64,000 bases of DNA. It comes from Nitratireductor basaltis. Its GTDB lineage: Bacteria > Pseudomonadota > Alphaproteobacteria > Rhizobiales > Rhizobiaceae. The stretch spans positions 1,240,001-1,304,000 of the forward strand of contig NZ_JMQM01000001.1 in the NCBI RefSeq assembly GCF_000733725.1. Direction: 5' to 3'. The number at the start of each line of letters is the position of its first letter. Position 1 is the stretch's first letter. Below, piece after piece: positions 49,033-61,527 of the stretch. The translations under genes were made by a program, and so were the position numbers. Under the pieces are notes generated by a model. The model was not told the origin of the DNA. It worked only from the letters and a program-made list of their open reading frames with translations, and made no database searches.

Positions 49033-51336
49033 TTGGCGCGCAAGATATCTGGCTCGAAGAAGAAGAAATCAGAGCCGACGGGCGGATCGAGATCCGAAGC
49101 TCATCTGCCCTCCCGCGATGAAGTCTTGCGCTACATCACCGAAAACCCCGACCGGTCCGGCAAGCGCGAGATCGCCAAGGCCTTCAATCTGAAGGCAGGC
49201 GACCGCGTCTGGCTGAAAGACCTGCTGCGCGAGTTGCAGGACGAAGGCCACATCAAGAAGCGCCGCAAGAAGCTGATGCGTCCGGGTGCCCTGCCCCATG
49301 TCGTCGTACTCGACATCTTCTCGCGTGACAGTGAAGGTACGCTCCTCGCCCGGCCGGCCGAGATGGATGATGACGCGGACATTCCGCCGCCAATCGTGGC
49401 GATCCGCAGCCAGAAGCGTTCTGCCGCCGGCGTAGGCGACCGGGTACTGGCGCGCGTCTTCCCCGCTGATGATAGCGATGGCCCGCCCTATTCGGGCAAG
49501 GTCATGAAGGTCTTCGAGAAGAAGAAGCGCTCCGTGCTTGGTGTTCTCGCCCGCACGAAGTCGGGCGAATGGCGTCTGGAACCGGTGGAGCGCAAGCAGC
49601 CTGAACTCGAGATCGACGCAGACCAGCTTCAGGGCGCCAAGGAAGGCGATCTGATCGAGGCGGAGCCTCTGACCCGCAATAAATACGGTTTGCCCAAGGG
49701 CCGCGTCACGGAAGTCGTGGGTTCGCTGAAATCCGAAAAGGCGGTTTCGCTCATTGCGATCCACGCCCACGAAATTCCGCATGTATTCCCGCAATCGGTT
49801 CTAAATGAAGCGGAAAATGCGGAAGAAGCCAGCCTTTCCGGTCGCGAGGACTGGCGCAAGATACCGCTCATCACCATCGATCCGGCGGACGCCAAGGATC
49901 ATGACGATGCCGTCTATGCGGAAGCGGACACGGATGAGAACAACAAGGGGGGCGTGATCGTCACTGTCGCCATCGCGGATGTTGCAGCCTATGTGCGCTC
50001 GGGCTCAGCCCTTGATCGCGAAGCGCTGCGTCGCGGAAATTCGGTTTACTTCCCGGACAGGGTCGTGCCCATGCTGCCCGAGCGCATATCCAACGATCTG
50101 TGCTCGCTGCGTGAAGGCGAAGCGCGGCCTGCAATGGCGGTGCGCATGCGCTTCAATGCACAAGGCCGCAAGGTGGATCACAGCTTTCATCGCGTGCTTA
50201 TGCGCTCTGCCGCCAAGCTTTCCTACCAGCAGGCGCAGGCAGCCATTGACGGCGAGCCGGATGAGAAGACCGGTCCACTCCTCGATACTATCTTGAAGCC
50301 GCTCTGGGAGGCCTATGGCATTCTCAGGCGCGGACGCGCGGCGCGTGAGCCGCTGGAGCTTGACCTGCCGGAGCGCAAGATCGTGCTGAAGGAAGACGGC
50401 ACGGTGGACCGGGTATACGTGCCCCCTCGGCTCGATGCGCACAAGCTGATCGAAGAGTTCATGATCCAGGCCAATGTGGCCGCAGCGGAGACGCTGGAGA
50501 ATGCGCGCAAGCCGGTCGTCTACCGCGTTCATGATGCACCTTCGCTTGCCAAGCAGGAATCGCTTCGCGAATTTCTGGGCACCCTGGAAATCTCTCTGGC
50601 ACGCGGCGCCTCGCTGAAGCCCGCGCAATTCAACCAGATACTCGACCGGGTGCGCGAGACCGAGCAGGAGCAGCTCGTCAACGAGGTGGTGCTACGATCG
50701 CAAAGCCAGGCTGTCTATGCGACGGAGAATCTCGGCCATTTCGGTCTCAATCTGCGCCGCTACGCGCATTTCACCTCACCTATCCGGCGCTATGCCGACC
50801 TGCTCGTCCACCGCTCGCTGATAACCGCTCTTGGCCTCGGCAAGGATGGCTTGCGCGAACAGGACGAGGCGCAGCTTGCCGAATATGCCGCACTCATCTC
50901 CACGACGGAGCGGCGCGCCATGGCGGCGGAACGCGAGACCGTGGACCGGCTGATTGCCGAACATCTGGCCACACGCAGAGGCGAAGAGTTCCAGGCACGC
51001 ATCTCCGGCATGGCGGGAGCCGGCATTTTCGTCCAGCTGCCACATTTTGGCGCAGATGGCTTTGTGCCCATATCAACTTTGGGCAATGACTATTATATCT
51101 ACGACGAAACGCGCCACGCCATGATCGGCGAGCGCAGCGGGCTAGGCTATCAGCTAGGTGACATGGTCGATGTGCGCCTGGTCGAGATAGCACCGCTGCA
51201 GGGGGCAATGCGTTTCGAGATGTTGAGCAAGCCGACAAAACTGCCGGGCTCGACGAAGTCTTTTCACAAGGCCCGCCGCGGTCGCGATGCAAGCGCGCGG
51301 CGCAGGGGCAGAGCCTCGACACGAGGCAGGAGGTAG
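49033..51336 (+). CDS. rnr: ribonuclease R
   Basis: 3'-5' exoribonuclease of the RNase II family, 767 residues. Order of domains: Lys-rich N-terminus, cold-shock domains, the RNB catalytic core (IDPADAKDHDDAVYAE with the metal-binding Asp residues), a C-terminal S1 domain (ARISGMAGAGIFVQLPHFG), and a basic Arg-rich tail. The start is TTG at 49033 with GGAG about twelve bases upstream. Confidence 0.97.
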   Translation: MARKISGSKKKKSEPTGGSRSEAHLPSRDEVLRYITENPDRSGKREIAKAFNLKAGDRVWLKDLLRELQDEGHIKKRRKKLMRPGALPHVVVLDIFSRDSEGTLLARPAEMDDDADIPPPIVAIRSQKRSAAGVGDRVLARVFPADDSDGPPYSGKVMKVFEKKKRSVLGVLARTKSGEWRLEPVERKQPELEIDADQLQGAKEGDLIEAEPLTRNKYGLPKGRVTEVVGSLKSEKAVSLIAIHAHEIPHVFPQSVLNEAENAEEASLSGREDWRKIPLITIDPADAKDHDDAVYAEADTDENNKGGVIVTVAIADVAAYVRSGSALDREALRRGNSVYFPDRVVPMLPERISNDLCSLREGEARPAMAVRMRFNAQGRKVDHSFHRVLMRSAAKLSYQQAQAAIDGEPDEKTGPLLDTILKPLWEAYGILRRGRAAREPLELDLPERKIVLKEDGTVDRVYVPPRLDAHKLIEEFMIQANVAAAETLENARKPVVYRVHDAPSLAKQESLREFLGTLEISLARGASLKPAQFNQILDRVRETEQEQLVNEVVLRSQSQAVYATENLGHFGLNLRRYAHFTSPIRRYADLLVHRSLITALGLGKDGLREQDEAQLAEYAALISTTERRAMAAERETVDRLIAEHLATRRGEEFQARISGMAGAGIFVQLPHFGADGFVPISTLGNDYYIYDETRHAMIGERSGLGYQLGDMVDVRLVEIAPLQGAMRFEMLSKPTKLPGSTKSFHKARRGRDASARRRGRASTRGRR

Positions 51337-51338
51337 TG

Positions 51339-51764
51339 ATGGAGCAGCAGGTATTCGGCGGCGACAAGGCAAAGCGTCCGCAGCGCCCGCTTTATGAAGC
51401 CATGCGCCGCGGTTTCTTCGGCAAATGCCCCCATTGCGGCGAAGGCAAGCTGTTCCGCAGCTTCCTCAAGACCGTGGACCACTGCCATGCGTGCGGTGAG
51501 GAGATGTCTCACCATCGCGCAGACGATCTGCCAGCCTATCTCGTCATCTTCATAGTCGGCCACGTTGTGGTTGGTGCGTTCATGGGCGTTGAAGCCATGA
51601 CGAATTGGGGGCTGTGGGCCCATCTGGCGCTATGGGTGCCTGTTACCACCGTGATGTCTCTCGCCCTGATCGAGCCGATCAAGGGCTCGGTGGTGGGCCT
51701 GCAATGGGCTTATTACATGCATGGCTTTGGCGGCGAGGATGACGGGCCGTCTGCGCATGGATGA
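51339..51764 (+). CDS. DUF983 family membrane protein
   Basis: A 141-residue protein of DUF983. A cysteine pair CPHCGEGKLF and a second CHACGEEMSHH form a small zinc ribbon, followed by two membrane helices (LVIFIVGHVVVGAFMG and LALWVPVTTVMSLALI). AGGAGG sits five bases before the ATG at 51339, directly after the rnr stop. Function unknown. It overlaps the NUDIX gene by eight bases. Confidence 0.92.
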   Translation: MEQQVFGGDKAKRPQRPLYEAMRRGFFGKCPHCGEGKLFRSFLKTVDHCHACGEEMSHHRADDLPAYLVIFIVGHVVVGAFMGVEAMTNWGLWAHLALWVPVTTVMSLALIEPIKGSVVGLQWAYYMHGFGGEDDGPSAHG

Positions 51765-52530
51765 AGGCAGAACTGCATCGCCGGAGACGATGGGCGGCCT
51801 TTCACGCGCACAGCTAGACAAGGCGGAATCCAGGGATTTCGCTTTGGGTGCAGGTCCGTTGCGCCCCAAAGATGCAGCAACGCTCATTCTGCTGGACCGA
51901 AGTGCCTCTGTTCCACGCGTCCTGATGGGGCGCAGGCACCAACGCCACACATTCATGCCCGGACGCTATGTATTCCCCGGTGGCAGGACTGATCCGGGAG
52001 ATGGCCGCATTCGCCTCGCAGCAACCCTCCATCCGGACGAAGCATCGAAGTTGCGGGCACGGGCGGGGCGTCTTTCGGACACTCGCGCGCGTGCCATCGC
52101 AATGTCCGCCATCCGCGAAACCTACGAGGAAGCCGGTCTTCTGCTCGGGCGTCGTGGAGATTTTCGCACACGTAGCCCTCAATGGCAGGCCTTCGTCGAG
52201 GCGGGAATCGAACCCTGCCTTGATCGGCTGCGCCTGATCGCACGCGCAATCACGCCTCCGGGACGCGTTCGCCGTTACGACACACGGTTTCTGGCAACGT
52301 TTCGCGATGATGTTGCGGTGGAACTTCCGCAAGGCGGTCCGACGGAAGAACTGGAAGAGCTATTGTGGTTGCCCATTGCGGAGGCCATGGAGCATGAAAT
52401 CCCCATGATCACCCGCACGGTGCTCAAGGATCTGCAGGACCGGTTGACGCAAGACCCCGACTTGAAGCCGGGTGGCGCAGTTCCCTTCTACGCCATGAGA
52501 GGAAAAACTTTTAAGCGGGAACTTCTCTGA
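51757..52530 (+). CDS. NUDIX hydrolase
   Basis: A NUDIX-fold pyrophosphatase of about 257 residues. FMPGRYVFPGGRTDPGD starts the fold; the Nudix helix AIRETYEEAGLLLG (the RE-x-x-EE-x-G core) follows a longer insertion than in MutT, as in the CoA-/NADH-pyrophosphatase-like members. TEELEELLWLPIAEA closes the domain. The start is uncertain; I chose ATG 51757, which overlaps the DUF983 stop. Substrate cannot be told from the sequence. Confidence 0.9.
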   Translation: MDEGRTASPETMGGLSRAQLDKAESRDFALGAGPLRPKDAATLILLDRSASVPRVLMGRRHQRHTFMPGRYVFPGGRTDPGDGRIRLAATLHPDEASKLRARAGRLSDTRARAIAMSAIRETYEEAGLLLGRRGDFRTRSPQWQAFVEAGIEPCLDRLRLIARAITPPGRVRRYDTRFLATFRDDVAVELPQGGPTEELEELLWLPIAEAMEHEIPMITRTVLKDLQDRLTQDPDLKPGGAVPFYAMRGKTFKRELL

Positions 52531-52664
52531 TTGAAGGAATCAGCCTCCGTCCGCGCTTGGAGACGGCGACGGATGTCATGGGCGGATTGGTGTCCTTTCA
52601 TACGGCATTCTGCTTTTCTCCCGGCATTCCCCACGGATCTCGGGTCTGTATCGAAGGGTAAGGC

Positions 52665-52692
52665 TTGACATTTCTGGCCTTCCCTTTATGTC
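52665..52692 (+). promoter_or_regulatory. Possible promoter of rpmG
   Basis: A perfect TTGACA at 52665-52670, followed after 16 bases by TATGTC (52687-52692), about 70 bases before the rpmG start. The -10 is weak, and the rest of the 234-base gap after the NUDIX gene shows no gene. Confidence 0.4.
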
Positions 52693-52764
52693 TCGCGCCG
52701 AGATTTCACGCGAACCTTTTCACAAGGGTGTCGCGTTCCACCCCTAGAGAAATGGATTTGTGAC

Positions 52765-52932
52765 ATGGCCAAGGCCACGACCATCAAGATCAAACTCCTG
52801 TCGACGGCCGACACTGGCTTCTTTTACGTTGCGAAGAAGAACAGCCGTACCATGACCGAGAAGATGACCATGCGTAAGTACGACCCGGTCGTACGCAAGC
52901 ACGTCGAATTCAAGGAAACGAAGATCAAGTAA
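52765..52932 (+). CDS. rpmG: 50S ribosomal protein L33
   Basis: A 55-residue ribosomal protein. It starts [18 protein letters not shown] and ends with [11 protein letters not shown]; the cysteine-free form (no zinc pair) is the usual alphaproteobacterial type. ATG at 52765, stop TAA at 52930-52932. It is monocistronic, with its own terminator just downstream. Confidence 0.96.
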   Translation: MAKATTIKIKLLSTADTGFFYVAKKNSRTMTEKMTMRKYDPVVRKHVEFKETKIK

Positions 52933-52960
52933 TTCCTGCACGAATTACCGACTTCTGCAG

Positions 52961-52986
52961 ACGGCGCCGCAAGGCGCCGTTTTTTG
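52961..52986 (+). terminator. Rho-independent terminator after rpmG
   Basis: ACGGCGCC and GGCGCCGT form a perfect eight-base stem with a GCAA loop (52961-52980), followed by TTTTTTG. It lies 28 bases after the rpmG stop. Confidence 0.93.
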
Positions 52987-53321
52987 TTTCGGCAGATTTT
53001 CGCCCAGGATTTTCTCCTGCAGGAAGAACGGAACCATCGTCAAACGGGGAAAGAAAGGGGGCCGGCCAGCAACTGGCAGCGGTACGAGGAGGCCACTGTT
53101 ACGCCAGCGCTGACCGGCCAACCCCACGGACCCAGGAGATGCGGCGGACCTGAGCATCATGGGGTATCTCGACTGGTGTAGGGAAATCTAACGCATAAAC
53201 ACCAGTGATTTCGAGTGGACACTCGCGCAATAAGCACGCAAAATCAACACTTACTTAACCAAATGGCAGATGCGCGTTTAATTAAGGTAAACCTGTAACC
53301 ATAGTTTTGGCGCTGCGCGCT
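52987..53321. other. Intergenic region between rpmG and pleD with a 60-base imperfect hairpin
   Basis: No convincing gene in 335 bases. At 53060-53119 an imperfect palindrome appears: GGCCGGCCAGC and GCTGACCGGCC as outer arms (one mismatch), with CTGGC/GCCAG as an inner stem and a GC-rich loop. The stretch 53200-53310 is AT-rich and lies downstream of pleD, which ends at 53322 on the minus strand. Confidence 0.5.
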
Positions 53322-54698
53322 TCAGGCTGCAGGTGCGACCACTCGGTTACGGCCGGAACGCTTGGCTTCGTAAAGCGCTTCATCAGCCCTCTTCACCAGG
53401 TCATCCAGGCTGTCTTCATCCATGGAACGTGATGAGGCCACGCCGAGACTTGCAGTGACGCTGATAGCCGGCTTGCCGTCACCGGTTCTGAAACCCTCAC
53501 CGGCGATCTCGCCACGCACGCGCTCGGCGACCCGTTCTGCCACGGCCAGTTCCGTATCCGGCATGACCACGACAAACTCTTCGCCGCCATAGCGGCAGAC
53601 GAGATCGATGGCGCGCAGCGTCTTGCGCAGTCGCGCTGCAAATTCCCGCAGGACTGCGTCACCGCCATCATGACCCCAGGTGTCATTGATGAGCTTGAAG
53701 CGGTCAATATCGGCGAACATGATCGACAGCGGCTTGTTGCGGGCGCGTGCGCGGTCGAACAGGGTCTGCAGATGACTGTCGAGATAGCGACGGTTATGGA
53801 GGCCTGTCAGCGGATCCGTGACGGCCATTTCCACCGTACGCGCAAAGCTCGAGCGCAGGCCGTCATTGTAGCGTTTGCGGCGGATCTGCGTGCGCAGACG
53901 TGCAACAAGTTCCTGCTTCTCGATCGGCTTGACCAGATAATCGTTGATGCCCAGTTCAAGCCCGCGCACCACGGTATCCTCTTCCTCGCCATCGGCCAGA
54001 AGAACGATAGGAATGGAGCGGGTGCCCTCCAGCGCTCGAAGATGTGCGCACAGACGCAGCGGATCGTGGCTGCCGAGCCGCGTCGACACCATGATGCATT
54101 CCACGTTCCGCTCAACTGCGCCGAAAGCGAATTTCTGGGGATCAGACACTGTCTTCAAGTCAAACAGCCCGCGCAGCATGCGTGGTATACGATCTGCGGA
54201 TGCGCCCTCCTCTTCAACGAGTAGCACCACGGGTGGCGCGCCGTCGTCGAGGCGGTTGGCCTTGAGCATTTGCTCAATTTCGATGTTGCGAGTGGTTTCC
54301 GCGCGCAGCCTCAGTTCGTCGGTCAGTGCCTTCAGGCGCGCCAGGCTTTTGACGCGGGTCACAAGCTGCAGATCATTGACCGGCTTGGTGAGAAAGTCGT
54401 CCGCACCGGCTTCAAGGCCGCGAATACGCTCCTGCGTTCCGTCCAGCGCCGTCACGATGACGACGGGAATATGCGCTGTCGAAGGGTCGGATTTCAGCCT
54501 CTCACAGACCTCGAAGCCGTCCATGCCCGGCATCATGATATCCAGTAGAACGACGTCGACGCGGCTGCTCTCGCAAATCTCCAGTGCATCCTGTCCGCTG
54601 CGGGCGGTGACCACGTCGTAATATTCGGCCGTCAGCCGCGCTTCGAGAAGCCGCAGATTCGCCGGCACGTCATCTACAACTAGTATCCTGGCGGTCAT
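53322..54698 (-). CDS. pleD: PleD-type response regulator / diguanylate cyclase
   Basis: Makes cyclic di-GMP, acting in cell-cycle/polarity control. It has 458 residues: a REC domain with phospho-acceptor Asp53 (DVVLLDIMMPG), a second degenerate REC-like domain (about residues 155-275) without a clear acceptor Asp, and a GGDEF domain with GGEEF. An RxxD inhibitory site (RAID) lies five residues before GGEEF, so product inhibition is expected. The start ATG is at 54698; the 46 upstream codons do not match the family. It follows divK by 34 bases. Confidence 0.96.
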   Translation of the reverse strand: MTARILVVDDVPANLRLLEARLTAEYYDVVTARSGQDALEICESSRVDVVLLDIMMPGMDGFEVCERLKSDPSTAHIPVVIVTALDGTQERIRGLEAGADDFLTKPVNDLQLVTRVKSLARLKALTDELRLRAETTRNIEIEQMLKANRLDDGAPPVVLLVEEEGASADRIPRMLRGLFDLKTVSDPQKFAFGAVERNVECIMVSTRLGSHDPLRLCAHLRALEGTRSIPIVLLADGEEEDTVVRGLELGINDYLVKPIEKQELVARLRTQIRRKRYNDGLRSSFARTVEMAVTDPLTGLHNRRYLDSHLQTLFDRARARNKPLSIMFADIDRFKLINDTWGHDGGDAVLREFAARLRKTLRAIDLVCRYGGEEFVVVMPDTELAVAERVAERVRGEIAGEGFRTGDGKPAISVTASLGVASSRSMDEDSLDDLVKRADEALYEAKRSGRNRVVAPAA

Positions 54699-54732
54699 GT
54701 CGGCTCTCGCTCCGTTCCGTGCCTGAATGCTG

Positions 54733-55104
54733 TCAGGCGTCTCCCAGATAGGACTTGATGGTCTCGATAAAGCTGGGAACGGAGATCGGCTTGGATATGT
54801 AGGCCTCGCAGCCGCCCTGACGGATGCGCTCCTCATCGCCCTTCATGGCGAAGGCCGTGACCGCGATCACTGGAATGTCGTGCAGTTCGTCATCCTCTTT
54901 CAGCCACTTGGTGACTTCCAGGCCGGAGACCTCCGGCAGCTGGATATCCATGAGGATGAGGTCAGGGCGATGTTCTCGGGCAAGATCGAGCGCGTGAAGC
55001 CCGTTGCGCGTGCGCACGGTGTCATATCCGCTGGCCTCGATGAGGTCACGGAAGAGCTTCATGTTGAGCTCGTTGTCCTCGACTATCATTACCTTCTTAG
55101 GCAT
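54733..55104 (-). CDS. divK: single-domain response regulator DivK
   Basis: Cell-cycle response regulator acting with DivJ/PleC histidine kinases. It has 123 residues; [20 protein letters not shown], phospho-acceptor Asp53 ([13 protein letters not shown]) and the conserved Thr/Lys ([23 protein letters not shown]) are all present. It lies just before pleD on the same strand, the typical divK-pleD operon. It is divergent from the DUF3572 gene. Confidence 0.96.
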   Translation of the reverse strand: MPKKVMIVEDNELNMKLFRDLIEASGYDTVRTRNGLHALDLAREHRPDLILMDIQLPEVSGLEVTKWLKEDDELHDIPVIAVTAFAMKGDEERIRQGGCEAYISKPISVPSFIETIKSYLGDA

Positions 55105-55327
55105 CGGACCCCCGACCTGTGAACGCTCCCTTGCGGGAAACATTCATGGTGCTCCCGCTGCCTTAATGCCATCAATAGTTTTACGAAATGGTAATTGCTG
55201 TGATTTTCCGGCATCTTTCGCTTGGCGGGCTCGTTGTTCTGGTTGCACCCGGCCAACGCGTGTGCACCTTATCCAGACAAGCCAAGCACCGCAATCATTG
55301 CATAACCACCAGCCGAGAGCCTTCACC

Positions 55328-55612
55328 ATGCAGCAGGATCAGGCCGAAGCACTTGCCGTCCAGGCGCTCGCCTTCATAGCATCCGACCCGGAACTGCTCC
55401 CACGTTTCCTGTCACTGACCGGGATCGAGGCGGACCAGATCAGGCAGGCAGCGCGCGAGCCAGGATTCCTGGCCGGGGTGCTGCAGTTCATTCTGGCGCA
55501 CGAACCAACGCTCATCCGCTTCAGCGAGGAGACGCAGACGGACCCTGCCCTTGTTTCGCGCGCCCTCAACGCCCTACCCTTCGGCGATAACAGATACGAA
55601 CAATCGATCTGA
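55328..55612 (+). CDS. DUF3572 family protein
   Basis: A 94-residue helical protein, QAEALAVQALAFIASDPELL, LSLTGIEADQIRQAAREPGFLAGV and LIRFSEETQTDPALVSRAL. This is the DUF3572 family of alphaproteobacteria; function unknown. The start ATG is at 55328. It is divergent from divK and about 70 bases before dinB. Confidence 0.88.
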   Translation: MQQDQAEALAVQALAFIASDPELLPRFLSLTGIEADQIRQAAREPGFLAGVLQFILAHEPTLIRFSEETQTDPALVSRALNALPFGDNRYEQSI

Positions 55613-55656
55613 GCCGAGCTTCTTGTCGTGGGCAGTGGCTGAGGCTAAATTGCTTG

Positions 55657-55671
55657 TTCCATTTTCGTTCC
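55657..55671 (+). promoter_or_regulatory. LexA (SOS) box upstream of dinB
   Basis: A perfect GTTC-N7-GTTC: GTTC at 55657-55660, seven bases, GTTC at 55668-55671, 13 bases before the dinB start. It is the third perfect LexA site in the window. Confidence 0.88.
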
Positions 55672-55684
55672 GGCGATTGAACGC

Positions 55685-56992
55685 ATGACCTCGCCCCAGC
55701 CCAAGGCTACCATCTGCCGTGACTGCCTGACCCTGGAACCGGGAAAGGACAAGCGGTGTCGTGCCTGCGGCAGTCCGCGTGTTCTCCGTCACGAAGAGCT
55801 TGGATCGCTCTCCATTGCGCATATCGACTGTGACGCGTTCTACGCATCGGTGGAGAAGCGCGACAATCCGGATCTGCGCAACAAGCCGGTGATCATAGGT
55901 GGCGGAAAGCGCGGTGTGGTTTCAACGGCTTGCTATATCGCGCGGATCAACGGCGTGCGCTCGGCCATGCCGATGTTCAAGGCGCTGGAAGCCTGTCCGG
56001 AAGCAATCGTCATCAAGCCAAATATGGAGAAATACGCCGCTGTCGGTCGCCGGATCCGGCAGATGATGGAAGACCTCACGCCGCTGGTGGAGCCGCTTTC
56101 GATCGACGAAGCCTTTCTCGATTTGTCCGGCACGGAAAAACTGCATCATGCGCCACCGGCGGTCGTTCTGGCGCGATTTGCCTCACAGGTGCAAAGCGAA
56201 GTCGGCATCACCGTGTCGGTTGGCCTCTCCTACTGCAAGTTCCTCGCCAAGGTCGCCTCGGATCTGGAGAAGCCACGCGGGTTTTCCGTCATCGGCCAAG
56301 AGGAAGCGGTGGCGTTCCTCGCGGAAAAGCCGGTCACGACCATCTGGGGTGTTGGAAAGGCTTTCGCAGCCACGCTTGAGAGTGACGGCATCCGAACAAT
56401 CGGCCAGCTTCAGTCGATGGAAAAGAACGATCTGCTGCGCCGCTATGGCAGCATGGGAAGCAGGCTCTATCATCTGGCACGCGGCGAGGATGACCGCGGC
56501 GTCAGCCCGCGCGGCGAAGCGAAAAGCGTATCATCCGAAACCACCTTCAATCACGATATTGCGGCGTTGGACGAACTCGTCCCTGTTCTGCGCGGGCTGT
56601 CGGAACGAGTTTCAGAGCGCCTGAAGGCGAAGGAGATCGCCGGCCGCACCATCGTCCTGAAGCTCAAGACCGGTGATTTTCGCCTGCGCACCCGCAACCG
56701 CCAGCTTTCCGACCCAACGCGCCTGGCCGACCGCATCTTCAATACGGGGCTGGAACTGCTCAAGCGCGAAGCGGATGGCACACGCTTTCGCCTGATCGGC
56801 GTCGGTGTCGCCGACCTCACCGACGCCTCGCGCGCCGACCCGCCCGATCTCGTTGACACGCTCTCCCACAAGCGCGCGCTTGCCGAAGGTGCCATGGATG
56901 CATTGCGGGCCAAGTTCGGTCGCGAGGCGCTGGAGACGGGTTATACCTTTGGCAGGCGGCGCAAACCGATCGAGAAGAGCGAACCGCAGTAG
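55685..56992 (+). CDS. dinB: DNA polymerase IV (Y-family)
   Basis: Error-prone translesion polymerase of the SOS response, 435 residues. Polymerase motifs [13 protein letters not shown] and [16 protein letters not shown] hold the catalytic Asp/Glu. The first 40 residues precede the usual start and contain [19 protein letters not shown], a zinc-ribbon-like pair of CxxC motifs; such extensions are known in Rhizobiales. The usual C-terminal beta-clamp motif (QLxLF) is not evident: the region reads DPPDLVD. A LexA site lies directly upstream. Confidence 0.95.
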   Translation: MTSPQPKATICRDCLTLEPGKDKRCRACGSPRVLRHEELGSLSIAHIDCDAFYASVEKRDNPDLRNKPVIIGGGKRGVVSTACYIARINGVRSAMPMFKALEACPEAIVIKPNMEKYAAVGRRIRQMMEDLTPLVEPLSIDEAFLDLSGTEKLHHAPPAVVLARFASQVQSEVGITVSVGLSYCKFLAKVASDLEKPRGFSVIGQEEAVAFLAEKPVTTIWGVGKAFAATLESDGIRTIGQLQSMEKNDLLRRYGSMGSRLYHLARGEDDRGVSPRGEAKSVSSETTFNHDIAALDELVPVLRGLSERVSERLKAKEIAGRTIVLKLKTGDFRLRTRNRQLSDPTRLADRIFNTGLELLKREADGTRFRLIGVGVADLTDASRADPPDLVDTLSHKRALAEGAMDALRAKFGREALETGYTFGRRRKPIEKSEPQ

Positions 56993-57061
56993 CAACCCGC
57001 AGTTGCCATTCGAGCCTGCCCTGCCTAACCTGCCACCATCGGGGTCCGGAGGGTTGGGAAG

Positions 57062-57688
57062 ATGAGAATTTTACTCGCAGCGGCGATCACGCTTGCCTTT
57101 TCGGCAGCAGCATTTGCGCAAGGCTATCAGACACGTCAGTCACCGCATTTCGGCTACAGCACGTTGAAGCTGGCAGATGACTTCCATCTGACGACCCTTT
57201 GCACAGTCTCCGGTGGCACCGTGCAGGAGCGCGCACAGGATTTCCTCGCATTCGCGCCCGTCATCGGATCCGAACTCGCACGCAAGGTCGAAGCGGTGAC
57301 ACTTGCGGATGGCGAGGCAGCCTGCGGCTTGAAGCACCATCGCGGGACATCCATCATCAGCCGCAATGCACGGACAAAGGGCTTCACGCTGAACATCAAG
57401 ACCTGGGCAGATGGCAGCGAGATCGGAGGCGGCAAGCCTTGGGCGGCGTGCAATCGGCGGGCGGTCAACTTCTTCGGTCTTTGCTATGAACGCATCGAGC
57501 TTGTGAACAACGACGCGCGCAAGAAAGCCGATGGGGTCAGCGCATGCATCGAGACCGAGCTTCCGGAAACCGACAAGGTGGTGTCGCTGATCGCTTATGC
57601 CGGAGCGGTGCCGGATGCGATCAAGGCTGCTGCGGGCGATGAGGCTGCAGCACTCAGCAACACGCCTTGCGCCAGCCGTGACTACTGA
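57062..57688 (+). CDS. unknown exported protein with six cysteines
   Basis: A 208-residue protein with a signal peptide (MRILLAAAITLAFSAAAFA, cut after about residue 19). The mature part has six cysteines, at about residues 47, 88, 130, 141, 162 and 203, an even number that suggests disulphides in the periplasm. I do not recognise the family. It lies after dinB (70 bases) and converges with dnaE. Confidence 0.75.
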   Translation: MRILLAAAITLAFSAAAFAQGYQTRQSPHFGYSTLKLADDFHLTTLCTVSGGTVQERAQDFLAFAPVIGSELARKVEAVTLADGEAACGLKHHRGTSIISRNARTKGFTLNIKTWADGSEIGGGKPWAACNRRAVNFFGLCYERIELVNNDARKKADGVSACIETELPETDKVVSLIAYAGAVPDAIKAAAGDEAAALSNTPCASRDY

Positions 57689-57712
57689 TCCCGGCCTTCA
57701 GCCAGCACAAGG

Positions 57713-61252
<3,540 letters not shown>

Positions 61253-61456
61253 GCTGTCTTGCCACCACTTCGATTTCCGGATTCGTTGGAACCGGATTAT
61301 GCGCGAATGCAGGTTCGGGATAAAGGCGCGCCTGTGTTTGCCCACCGCTAATGCGCAAGGGTTCGAACCCACGGCTCGCAGCGCGGAGACGATCGAACGA
61401 GATGCCGTGTCCACGTCGAGCCGAATATTAACAATGACTTAACACGGATACTGCGC

Positions 61457-61487
61457 CGGCTTAATATATCAGAGATATATTAAGCCG
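61457..61487. repeat. Perfect 14-base inverted repeat (AT-rich palindrome)
   Basis: CGGCTTAATATATC (61457-61470), the loop AGA, and GATATATTAAGCCG (61474-61487). It lies in the gap between the HAD phosphatase gene and dnaE, both on the minus strand. The symmetry suits an operator; no T run follows in either direction, so a simple terminator is less likely. The rest of the gap (61253-61527) shows no gene. Confidence 0.7.
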
Positions 61488-61527
61488 TTTCCCGAGTGGC
61501 TCGAGGCAGTGAGCCGCGCTCCCGGGT

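Noticed and set aside
52984-53181. Plus-strand frame after the rpmG terminator
   Set aside because: Its codons overlap the palindrome at 53060-53119, and its product has no recognisable features.
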